From contig NZ_CTDX01000004.1 of NCBI RefSeq assembly GCF_001375515.1, positions 45,140-109,139 of the forward strand: 64,000 nucleotides of DNA. Direction: 5' to 3'. The notes under the pieces were generated by a model. That model was given only the letters and a program-made list of their open reading frames with translations. It searched no databases and was not told the DNA's origin. A program made the position numbers and the translations under genes. This DNA comes from Bacillus kwashiorkori (lineage in GTDB: Bacteria > Bacillota > Bacilli > Bacillales > Caldibacillaceae). Below are positions 8,846 through 18,572 of the stretch, piece after piece (within the stretch, counting starts at the first letter, position 1; each line of letters starts with the position of its first letter).

Positions 8846-9808
8846 ATGACTACTTTATTTACTAAATGGAAAAGGTTTTTTTCGAAGGGTAATATAAATC
8901 AACAACTAAAAGTAGTAGCGCCCCCTAAAAATTTAGGTATTCATATTGAACACGGAGATGCTTTAGTAAAAGAGTTGTATCAAGCATTAGGAAACGAGTT
9001 TTCAGAAAAAATTAAAGTCCGCTTTTTACAGGAACATCCAAATTGGACGAATTATCAATTTGATTGGGCTTTTTTTGAATTAAAGCGGTACTTTATAATG
9101 AATAAAATTTTACGTTCAGTACCGATGTTTAGTAAAACAGTGGATGAAGTTTGGCATGAAATGCTGATGTGGACTAGAGAATATGAGGCATTTTCAAAAA
9201 CTTTTTATCTTGACATGCTCCATCACATACCGAATATAAATAATAAGCCAATTCCAGGAGAACGCGGCTTTTTTGACTGGATTTATTTACAATTATTTGA
9301 ATCAACGCCAAATAGCAGATTGCTTTGGGGAGGTTTCTTCCAACATCCAATAAAAAAAGAAATACTGAATGATTTTCGAATGTTGTCCGAGGAAGAGCTG
9401 TTGAATCGATATTTCCGACATAATGGTGAATGGATGAATATGAAAAGAGGATTAATAAAAAAGCTAAAGCAACAAATGGAAGAGGCTCATTTAGTGGATG
9501 GAGACCGGCCATTTATAAATAGTTCGGTTACTTCTGAAGCAACATTATATCAGTATGCTTTATTTCCAGCAGTTTATTTTTCTTTATTTCACGTTCGCAA
9601 CTTTCAACAAGCTATGAGTCAAGCGATGCCAGATAAATTATACGGGAAAGTACATAGAGATACTAGTTCGGCATGTTCTGGTTTTGCTTGTGCGTCTATG
9701 ATTAGTGACGGGAAGGATGCTTCTAACGGATCAGATGGAGCTGACTCTGCCGGCAGTGGTGATTCTGGAGGTAGTTGTTCCAGTTGCGGTGGCGGGTGCA
9801 GCAGCTAA
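8846..9808 (+). CDS. GRDP-like protein with Gly/Ser/Cys-rich tail
   Basis: The 320-residue product is mostly alpha-helical and has no signal peptide or membrane segment. Residues 99-104 read VDEVWH, followed by a tyrosine (Y113) and by LHHIPN (125-130). This spacing recalls the conserved D-x-x-W-H...Y...H-H-x-P core of the glycine-rich domain (GRDP, DUF1399) family. The C-terminal 45 residues are almost only Ser, Gly, Asp and Cys and end in GGSCSSCGGGCSS, like the Gly/Cys tails of that family. I chose ATG 8846 because AAGGAG (8832-8837) lies 8 bases upstream; a start at 8822 is less likely. Function is unknown, and metal binding by the tail is only a guess. Confidence 0.72.
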   Translation: MTTLFTKWKRFFSKGNINQQLKVVAPPKNLGIHIEHGDALVKELYQALGNEFSEKIKVRFLQEHPNWTNYQFDWAFFELKRYFIMNKILRSVPMFSKTVDEVWHEMLMWTREYEAFSKTFYLDMLHHIPNINNKPIPGERGFFDWIYLQLFESTPNSRLLWGGFFQHPIKKEILNDFRMLSEEELLNRYFRHNGEWMNMKRGLIKKLKQQMEEAHLVDGDRPFINSSVTSEATLYQYALFPAVYFSLFHVRNFQQAMSQAMPDKLYGKVHRDTSSACSGFACASMISDGKDASNGSDGADSAGSGDSGGSCSSCGGGCSS

Positions 9809-9969
9809 ATAGTTACCATGCATGCTATCGTTTATAGGGATTATGTTTTACAAAAATATTATTGTGCAAAAGCAATAAATTCATTGGAAAGTCATTAAGT
9901 AAAAAGGAAGAAAATAAAAATAAATTTTCCTCCTTGATTCGGGTAAATTAATTTGAGGAGGAGATGAAG

Positions 9970-10227
9970 ATGGGAAAAAGAAATCGCAACAAAATACTTG
10001 TTCCTGAATCTAGGCAAAAATTAGATCAGTTAAAAGCCTCTGTTGCAGGTACTAAAACGCCAGAACAGGCAAAATTTGAAGTAGCAAAAGAGTTAGGAAT
10101 TCCGTTAAAATCTGGATATAATGGCGGTTTAACTTCGGCACAAGCCGGGAAAGTTGGCGGTCGCTTAGGCGGAAATATGGTGAAAAAATTAATTCAAATG
10201 GCACAGCAAAACTTAAGTGAAAAATAA
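9970..10227 (+). CDS. Alpha/beta-type small acid-soluble spore protein
   Basis: SASPs coat spore DNA, force it toward an A-like form and protect it from UV and heat; they are degraded at germination. This 85-residue protein has both family blocks: the GPR-protease site region KFEVAKELGI and the DNA-binding TSAQAGKVGGRLGGNMVKK. The N-terminal extension is a little longer and more basic than in the major SspA/SspB proteins. AGGAGG (9956-9961) lies 8 bases before ATG 9970, which I prefer over ATG 9964. Expression in the forespore under sigma-G is expected from the family; I did not find a clear promoter. Confidence 0.93.
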   Translation: MGKRNRNKILVPESRQKLDQLKASVAGTKTPEQAKFEVAKELGIPLKSGYNGGLTSAQAGKVGGRLGGNMVKKLIQMAQQNLSEK

Positions 10228-10244
10228 ATGGAATGAATGCAAAT

Positions 10245-10296
10245 AAAAATAGGGCAGAGTGTAGGGGAATTTCTCCTTATCTCGAGCCCTATTTTT
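10245..10296. terminator. Bidirectional terminator between the SASP and opcR-like genes
   Basis: AAAAATAGGGC (10245-10255) is the exact reverse complement of GCCCTATTTTT (10286-10296). T-runs in both directions serve the two converging genes. Confidence 0.88.
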
Positions 10297-10301
10297 AGTT
10301 G

Positions 10302-10847
10302 TTAGCGCGGAACATATTTAAAAATTTCATCACTGTCTAAAAAATTCACAAAACGGTCGAGCCAATCATAGTAATTTAACCATTTCTCAATTTCAGCTAG
10401 GAGCACTTTTGCTTTTTCTTTTAAACTTTCGTCCAAATCTTCCTGCCCCAGTATCAAATAAAGTTCTTCCTGAAATAATTTCCCAGATCGGCGATTTTTT
10501 TTAATTATATTCTCCCAGTTAGTGGTCAAGATGGAAATAAATGTTTCATAATAATCTTGTTCGACGTCGTATATATCTTTTCGAACACCTTTTTCATAAA
10601 CTTTATAAGCAATATTATGCTCAACCATTTCCCGAACAACTTGACTCATTCGCGTTTTACTCATCCCAGTTGCTTCTGATAATTCATTAAGTGTCATTGG
10701 TGCGCGATTCATTTGAATAATCCCGAGAACCCTTCCTACTGTTGTTGGGATGCCGAGCGGTCGCATATTTTCTGCAATATTATCAATAAAGCGCTCCTCA
10801 ATTTTTATAAGTTTTTGCTGAACTTCCTCATTCAACCTATTCACCAT
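10302..10847 (-). CDS. GbsR/OpcR-type MarR-like repressor of osmolyte uptake
   Basis: GbsR-family proteins are winged-helix repressors that control uptake or synthesis of glycine betaine and related osmolytes. The 181 residues show an N-terminal helix, a winged HTH (about 25-110, with TLNELSEATGMSKTRMSQVVREM as the recognition unit, quoted here as family-typical) and a C-terminal helical dimer part ending in LDSDEIFKYVPR. The gene is divergent from opuCA, the arrangement of B. subtilis opcR with opuC. I therefore infer that it represses the neighbouring opuC operon. The 350-bp divergent region should hold its operator. Confidence 0.85.
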   Translation of the reverse strand: MVNRLNEEVQQKLIKIEERFIDNIAENMRPLGIPTTVGRVLGIIQMNRAPMTLNELSEATGMSKTRMSQVVREMVEHNIAYKVYEKGVRKDIYDVEQDYYETFISILTTNWENIIKKNRRSGKLFQEELYLILGQEDLDESLKEKAKVLLAEIEKWLNYYDWLDRFVNFLDSDEIFKYVPR

Positions 10848-11199
10848 CCAGTAAAGTAATTAAATAAAGTTGTTTAATTTTTGTTTAGTATGGGCATTTT
10901 TGCCACATATACTGTATATATCAAAATTTGTTAAAAAACGGTTTGTGGATTGGAAGTAGTGAAAAACATAAAATTACCATGGAAAAATTTTTAACCATAT
11001 AAATAATAATTTACCATATTTTTATAAAAAACTAAATGAAGTCCCTTTATATATAGGTTTTGACAATGGTTTTTAAGGGAAAATGTCATAAATGGTATAA
11101 AGTTAGTACAATTTATCAACAATATAAACTTTTAATTTTACAAAGTTTATTATACAATATAACTATTCATTTGAAAAATAATTGTTGGAGGTGCTTTTC
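10848..11199. other. Divergent regulatory region between opcR-like gene and opuCA
   Basis: It is very AT-rich and holds no ORF. A TTGACA is present at 11060-11065, but no good -10 stands 16-18 bases downstream. An ATACTGTATATAT string near 10909 also occurs near 8683. Promoters and the OpcR operator must lie here but cannot be placed with confidence. Confidence 0.5.
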
Positions 11200-12339
11200 T
11201 TGCTAAGGTTTGAACATGTTTCAAAAGTATATAAAGGCAAAAAGCGTGCAGTGAATGATTTGAATTTTGAAATTCAGAAAGGAGAGTTCATCGTATTTAT
11301 TGGACCGAGTGGTTGTGGTAAAACTACTACAATGAAGATGATTAATAGGTTAATAGAACCGTCAGAGGGGAAAATATTTATTAATGACGAAAATATTATG
11401 GAAGTCGATCCTGTTCAATTACGGAGAAAAATAGGTTATGTCATTCAACAAATTGGACTTTTTCCGCATATGACCATTGAACAAAATATTGCTCTCGTTC
11501 CACGGCTGTTGAAATGGTCACCAGAAGACCAAAAGGAACGGGCGAAAGAATTGTTATCACTTGTTGATATGACCCCTGATTATTTACATCGCTATCCAAG
11601 TGAGTTAAGTGGAGGTCAACAGCAACGAATTGGTGTGTTGCGAGCGCTTGCTGCAGATCAACCGTTAATTTTAATGGATGAACCGTTTGGTGCGCTCGAT
11701 CCAATTACAAGAGATTCATTGCAAACAGAATTTAAGAAATTGCAAAGAAAACTTGGGAAAACGATTGTATTTGTTACTCATGATATGGATGAGGCATTAA
11801 AGCTTGCAGATAGAATAGTCATTATGAAAGATGGCAAGGTTGTGCAGTTTGATACTCCTGACGAGATACTACGGAATCCAGCAAATGATTTTGTGAGAGA
11901 GTTTATCGGTAAGGAGCGGCTAGCACAAGCGATGCCTCAAGTACAAACAGTAGATCAAATTATGAATCCATGTCCAGTTACCGTTACTGGTGATGTGACA
12001 TTGTCAGAAGCGATTAAAATTATGAAACAAAAACGGGTTGATTCATTATTAGTTGTTAACGGCAATAATAAATTACATGGTTATATTGATTTCGATGTTA
12101 TTGATCGTAAACGTACAAAGGCAACAAAAGTTTCGGATGTTGTTATGACAGATATTTATCAAGTAGAAACTGGGATGTTAGTACGAGATACAATACAGAC
12201 GATTTTGAAACGTGGATTAAAATATGTGCCAGTTGTTGATGAAAATGGCAGGCTCGTAGGTATTGTCACACGTACTAATTTAGTGGATGTCGTGTATGAT
12301 TCCATTTGGGGCGAAGGAGATACTACATCAATATCATAA
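11200..12339 (+). CDS. opuCA: Osmoprotectant ABC transporter ATP-binding protein OpuCA
   Basis: This is the energising subunit of the OpuC importer for glycine betaine, carnitine, choline and related compatible solutes. Residues 1-240 form the ATPase: Walker A GPSGCGKTT, signature LSGGQQQR, Walker B LILMDEP. Two CBS modules follow (about 255-310 and 315-370), which in this family sense ionic strength or cyclic di-AMP. TTG 11200 is preferred because GGAGG (11187-11191) lies 8 bases upstream, giving 379 residues; a TTG 18 bases earlier has no ribosome site. It heads the opuC operon, but 235 bp separate it from opuCB. Confidence 0.93.
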   Translation: MLRFEHVSKVYKGKKRAVNDLNFEIQKGEFIVFIGPSGCGKTTTMKMINRLIEPSEGKIFINDENIMEVDPVQLRRKIGYVIQQIGLFPHMTIEQNIALVPRLLKWSPEDQKERAKELLSLVDMTPDYLHRYPSELSGGQQQRIGVLRALAADQPLILMDEPFGALDPITRDSLQTEFKKLQRKLGKTIVFVTHDMDEALKLADRIVIMKDGKVVQFDTPDEILRNPANDFVREFIGKERLAQAMPQVQTVDQIMNPCPVTVTGDVTLSEAIKIMKQKRVDSLLVVNGNNKLHGYIDFDVIDRKRTKATKVSDVVMTDIYQVETGMLVRDTIQTILKRGLKYVPVVDENGRLVGIVTRTNLVDVVYDSIWGEGDTTSIS

Positions 12340-12574
12340 ATAGCCAGTTAAATTGTTTTTACTCATGATAGAGGTAATTTCTGTAGTTATTTGCGAAAAG
12401 TAATACTTCGATGATAGCAGCATTTTGTGAAATTTTTACTAGGGGAGTTTTTGCAATCGAAATCCATTTGAGAACAAGCTGTGAAATCATGAGCATTATT
12501 TCGCCATTTGAAAGATAAGTTTCAATGAAGTTAAGTATTGTAGTTATTTCTTCGTGGAAAAGGAGGGAAACTGT

Positions 12575-14824
<2,250 letters not shown>

Positions 14825-14827
14825 CAG

Positions 14828-14886
14828 AGCGGGGGACTGACCCCAACAATTGTGAATGTTCGCAATTGTTGGGGTCAGTCCCCCGT
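14828..14886. repeat. Intergenic repeat, inverted pair with variant core (copy 3)
   Basis: This is the longest hairpin of the family: 14831-14852 pairs perfectly with 14863-14884 (22 bp). Both arms carry the same single change from consensus (GACTGACCCC and GGGGTCAGTC), so the stem is preserved. It may act as the opuC terminator. Confidence 0.92.
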
Positions 14887-14894
14887 GGTTTAAC

Positions 14895-14922
14895 TTGATT
14901 TGTTTTCGTTTTATGGTATAGT
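14895..14922 (+). promoter_or_regulatory. Candidate promoter of the SulP transporter gene
   Basis: TTGATT (14895-14900), 16 bases, then TATAGT (14917-14922). A 9-bp duplication (ATATTTGA units, about 14929-14950) follows in the leader. Confidence 0.5.
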
Positions 14923-14980
14923 TAGTTTGTATATTTGAATATTTGAATATACTAATTTAATGGTATAAGGAAGGATAAGC

Positions 14981-16741
14981 TTGAAAAAATTTATATTCGC
15001 GGACCAATTTAATAATTATTCCCTGCAGTCATTTCAAAAGGATTTAGTTTCCGGACTTATTGTCGGTGTCATTGCAATTCCTTTAGGGATGGCTTTTGCT
15101 ATTGCATCTGGTGTAAATCCAGAATACGGAATTTACACAACTATTGTTGCAGGCATACTCATTTCTATTTTTGGTGGTTCAAAATACCAAATTGGTGGTC
15201 CAACTGGTGCATTTATTCCGATCTTATTCGGAATAGTTATGACGTACGGGTTTGAAAATTTATTAATTGCTGGTTTTATGGCAGGTATTATTTTAGTTCT
15301 AATGGGAATTTTTAAACTCGGTACATTAATAAAGTTTATTCCACGTCCTGTGACGATCGGTTTTACTACAGGAATAGCTGTCATTATTTTCTTTGGTCAA
15401 ATCCCCAACTTTCTAGACCTCGAAGGTGTGGAGAGTAAAGAATATTTTATTGAAAATCTTCAAGAAATATGGTTACACATTACTTCTATTAATTTGTATA
15501 GCATATTTACCGCATTAATTTGTCTCGCAGTAATTTTAATAACACCAAAAATACTCCCGAAAGTTCCTGGGCCGTTAATTGGGCTAATTGTCTCCACAGT
15601 TATCGCTGCAACTTTCTTCCCAGAAAAAATTGCAACGATAGGTTCAACATATGGGGGCATACCTAACAAACTACCAAGTTTTCATTTTCCAGAAATAACA
15701 ATAGAAAAAATTATCCTACTTCTTCAACCAGCCTTTATCATTGCTATGCTTGGATCAATCGAGTCATTACTATCTGCTGTTGTTGCCGACGGGATGACAA
15801 ATAGTAAGCACAATAGTAACCGGGAGCTGGTAGGACAAGGAATAGCGAATATCATTACACCATTATTCGGTGGAATACCTGCTACAGGGGCAATTGCACG
15901 AACAGCAACAAATATTAAAACTGGCGCAGTATCACCACTATCAGGTGTTATCCACAGTGTAGTTGTGTTAATCGTGTTGTTGTTGTTTGCTCCTTTCGCT
16001 TCAAAAATTCCGTTAGCTAGTATGGCACCTATTTTAATGGTCGTTGCTTGGAATATGAGTGAGCGCAAAGTATTTGCCCACTTGTTAAAAACGAAGACAG
16101 GGGACACGCTCGTTTTATTGGCAACCTTTTTACTTACTGTATTCGTTAATTTGACAGTGGCAGTTCCCGTTGGGTTAATACTTGCCATTATTATTTTTAC
16201 AAAGCGAATGAGTGAGGTAATGGTTATCCAACAAGCCTTGCCAAATTTACAACATAAAAATAAGAAGATTGAAAGTTTAGTTGAAAAAGATGGGCGAACT
16301 TGTCCACAAATTAGTATTTATAATATAGAAGGGCCTTTATTTTTCGGGGCGGCACAAAGTTTTGAACAAACAATTATGAGTACAATTAATTACCGACCGA
16401 AAGTATTACTGTTACGAATGGGGAAAGTACCGTTTATGGATACGACAGGTGCCTCCCATTTTTCTAGTATTATTAAACATTTTTCCCAACAGGGTACGGT
16501 TATTATTTCAGGAATTAATGCGCAACCGAAAGAAGTATTAAAAAGATTGGGGTTGTATGCTCTAATTGGTGAGGAAAATTTCTTTGACCATACGGGAAAG
16601 GCTATTGATTATGCACTTACAAAATTAGATGAAAATAAATGCATCGGATGTAAATATTTTGCTTTTTCTGAGTGTAACGGTTTATCTAGTGGGAAAAACA
16701 GTAAAGAAAAAGAAATTCATAAACCTGTCGTAGGTCACTAA
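14981..16741 (+). CDS. SulP family anion transporter with STAS domain
   Basis: SulP proteins move sulfate, bicarbonate or dicarboxylates across the membrane. The 586 residues contain about ten to twelve helices (residues 20-410), with the signature GVIAIPLGMAFAIASG in helix 1 and the GGIPATGAIARTATN stretch. A cytoplasmic STAS domain follows (about 435-545) with VPFMDTTGASHF at its regulatory loop. After the STAS domain comes an unusual tail with three cysteines (KCIGCKYFAFSEC). TTG 14981 is supported by AGGAAGGA upstream. An ArsR-type regulator lies 150 bp downstream. The transported anion cannot be deduced. Confidence 0.9.
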   Translation: MKKFIFADQFNNYSLQSFQKDLVSGLIVGVIAIPLGMAFAIASGVNPEYGIYTTIVAGILISIFGGSKYQIGGPTGAFIPILFGIVMTYGFENLLIAGFMAGIILVLMGIFKLGTLIKFIPRPVTIGFTTGIAVIIFFGQIPNFLDLEGVESKEYFIENLQEIWLHITSINLYSIFTALICLAVILITPKILPKVPGPLIGLIVSTVIAATFFPEKIATIGSTYGGIPNKLPSFHFPEITIEKIILLLQPAFIIAMLGSIESLLSAVVADGMTNSKHNSNRELVGQGIANIITPLFGGIPATGAIARTATNIKTGAVSPLSGVIHSVVVLIVLLLFAPFASKIPLASMAPILMVVAWNMSERKVFAHLLKTKTGDTLVLLATFLLTVFVNLTVAVPVGLILAIIIFTKRMSEVMVIQQALPNLQHKNKKIESLVEKDGRTCPQISIYNIEGPLFFGAAQSFEQTIMSTINYRPKVLLLRMGKVPFMDTTGASHFSSIIKHFSQQGTVIISGINAQPKEVLKRLGLYALIGEENFFDHTGKAIDYALTKLDENKCIGCKYFAFSECNGLSSGKNSKEKEIHKPVVGH

Positions 16742-16891
16742 AAAAGGAAGTTAAGTTGTGGTTACAAGGTAATGAGTGGATTTTTATATAAAATAATTGT
16801 TATGCTAGAGACAGTAGTGTTGTTTGGCGACATTTGGATTAATGTGTAATAAGGTGTTCATATTTTTGGAGTACTGGTGGAGTGAAAATGG

Positions 16892-17251
16892 TTGTTTTGG
16901 GTGAAAGTGGTGATTTCTTTGAATCTAGATATGCAGCAATTTAAGGCTGACTTTTTTAAAGCTTTAGCACATCCGCTTAGGATAAAAATATTAGAAGTGC
17001 TCTCAAATGGTGAGAAAAGTGTTAACGAAATTCAACAATCTATTGGCAGCGAAGGTTCTTCTGTATCACAGCAGTTAATGATCTTAAGAAGTAAAAATAT
17101 CGTCATTGGTAAAAAAGATGGCAATCGCGTTATATACTCATTAAGTGATCCACTTATTATAGACTTACTAAAAATCGCGAAAGAAATATTCCAAAATCAA
17201 CTGAAAAATACAATTGAAATACTAAAAGAATCCAACACAACAAAAATGTAA
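16892..17251 (+). CDS. ArsR-family winged-helix regulator
   Basis: A small dimeric repressor with the classic ArsR/SmtB fold. The core begins QQFKADFFKALAHPLRIKIL and contains the recognition helix SSVSQQLMILRSKNI, followed by the wing (KKDGNRVIYSL). No Cys pair of the metal-sensing type is present in the recognition helix, so metal sensing is not indicated. The start is uncertain: TTG 16892 gives 119 residues, while TTG 16919 or ATG 16931 would fit the usual family N-terminus. The upstream SulP gene is the plausible partner, by position only. Confidence 0.82.
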   Translation: MFWVKVVISLNLDMQQFKADFFKALAHPLRIKILEVLSNGEKSVNEIQQSIGSEGSSVSQQLMILRSKNIVIGKKDGNRVIYSLSDPLIIDLLKIAKEIFQNQLKNTIEILKESNTTKM

Positions 17252-17266
17252 TCAAAAGACGTTTAA

Positions 17267-17307
17267 CACTTTAACGCTTTAAAGCGGTGGGGGACTGTCC
17301 CCAACAA
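17267..17307. repeat. GGGGACTGTCCCC intergenic repeat, single arm (copy 4)
   Basis: Lead-in CACTTTAACGCTTTAAAGCGGTG, quoted in pieces (17267-17287), then GGGGGACTGTCCCCAACA. There is no inverted partner. Confidence 0.9.
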
Positions 17308-17338
17308 ATTGTAAGGAATTTTTGTATGCGGAGGAAAA

Positions 17339-18046
17339 ATGGAAATGAAAACATTATTAATCGTTTCACATCCAAATATACTGGAATCTGGAAGTCAACA
17401 ATTTTTTTTAACTGCGGTAAAAGAAAATGAAAATGTAACTATTCATCACTTAGAAGATATTTATCCTGATGGCAAAATAGATGTTGCTAAGGAACAACAA
17501 TTATTGTGTGAACATGATCGGATTATTTTTCAATTTCCTTTTTATTGGTACAGCTCTCCACCGCTGTTAAAGCATTGGCAGGACGTTGTTTTGGAGGAAG
17601 GCTTTGCCTATGGAAAAAGAGGAAGGAAATTAGTAGGAAAAGAGTTTGGGCTTGTCATAATGATTGGAGTTCATGAACGAGAGTATCAAGCAGGTGGTAG
17701 TGAATTGTTCACAATAAATGAATTAACAAAACCTTTTCAAGCGATTGCCCATAAAACAGGGATGAAATACTTACGGCCGTTTACAGTATTTCAATTTTTT
17801 TACTGGACGGAAGATAAAAAGCTAGATATGGTAATGAAATACCAACAAATGTTAACGATGGAAAATAATTTGAGCCTTGAAACTCGTGAAAATTGGATTA
17901 TTGAGCAACTTGAACGGGCGAGTAAAACAACAAAGGATGAAGATGCTGCAACAGTATTCCAATTTACCATATCAACAATAAAAGAAAACCGACTCACGTT
18001 GGATGAACTCAAAATCGTCCTCGACCAAATGTATGGCAATAACTAG
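17339..18046 (+). CDS. NAD(P)H-dependent quinone oxidoreductase, flavodoxin-like (YwrO/KefF type)
   Basis: The first 180 residues form a flavodoxin-like fold that binds FMN and reduces quinones or similar acceptors. LLIVSHPNILESGSQQFF is the phosphate loop, and FQFPFYWYSSPPLLKHWQD is the family motif near the flavin. Relatives include general stress protein 14 (YwrO) and the KefF ancillary proteins. At 235 residues it carries about 55 more than usual: a helical C-terminal extension (180-235) that I do not recognise. GGAGG precedes ATG 17339. The stop codon TAG touches repeat copy 5. Confidence 0.85.
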   Translation: MEMKTLLIVSHPNILESGSQQFFLTAVKENENVTIHHLEDIYPDGKIDVAKEQQLLCEHDRIIFQFPFYWYSSPPLLKHWQDVVLEEGFAYGKRGRKLVGKEFGLVIMIGVHEREYQAGGSELFTINELTKPFQAIAHKTGMKYLRPFTVFQFFYWTEDKKLDMVMKYQQMLTMENNLSLETRENWIIEQLERASKTTKDEDAATVFQFTISTIKENRLTLDELKIVLDQMYGNN

Positions 18047-18067
18047 CGGGGGACTGTCCCCTACAAT
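18044..18067. repeat. GGGGACTGTCCCC intergenic repeat, single arm (copy 5)
   Basis: AGCGGGGGACTGTCCCCTAC directly follows, and shares bases with, the TAG stop of the preceding gene. Confidence 0.88.
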
Positions 18068-18109
18068 TTTAAATTTTATAACAATTCAGATTAAATAGGG
18101 GTGTATGTT

Positions 18110-18292
18110 TTGGAAAGGAAAGAGTGGATTCTTCAAGAGTTACAGCGAGTATATGATCAAAGTCAAAACTACATGGAGGTTGCTCTCATTAAGGCAACTC
18201 AAAGTATATTGTTGGAACAATACAAACGTATAGAACAAATGGAAGGGGAAATGGATGGTACATTGTGGAGTCCAAAGCGTTGGAGTGAATAA
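18110..18292 (+). CDS. Small hypothetical protein
   Basis: The 60-residue product is helical and rich in Gln and Glu, with no membrane segment and a tryptophan-containing C-terminus (LWSPKRWSE). TTG 18110 stands 8 bases behind AGGGG (18097-18101); GTG 18101 would overlap that ribosome site. The last codon and stop form the first unit of a tandem repeat. I do not recognise the family. It may be a real small gene, but independent evidence is thin. Confidence 0.55.
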   Translation: MERKEWILQELQRVYDQSQNYMEVALIKATQSILLEQYKRIEQMEGEMDGTLWSPKRWSE

Positions 18293-18326
18293 GAGTAAAT
18301 AAGAGTAAATAAGAGTAAATAAGAGT
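18287..18326 (+). repeat. 10-bp tandem repeat
   Basis: Four units of AAATAAGAGT (the first with G in place of the first A) run on from the stop codon of the small gene. Each unit carries a TAA. Confidence 0.92.
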
Positions 18327-18572
18327 GAAAAGATCATCCAACATGACGGATTTCCCAGTTTTTTGAAAAAAATACGAGTATGGAAAATTTAGGCGAGATA
18401 AAAATCCCTTTCTCTTTGTAAAATAAGTCAAAAATTTTAGCGTTTAAAGTGGAGGGGGGCTAGGGCTCTCCTCCGATATTATGTACAGCCTTATTCTATT
18501 ATTTTACAAAAAATGTTTTTCTTTTAGAAATTAATAGATTAAAATGGAAATTAAGAAATGGAGGGAGTGCAT

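Noticed and set aside
11060..11065. TTGACA as -35 of opuCA
   Set aside because: No acceptable -10 stands at 16-18 bp; the nearest TATAAA is about 30 bp away.
18443..18478. GC-rich GGAGGGGGGCT...CTCCTCC stretch as another repeat copy
   Set aside because: It shares the position and a GTTTAAAGTGG lead-in but lacks the ACTGTCCCC core, so it was not counted in the family.
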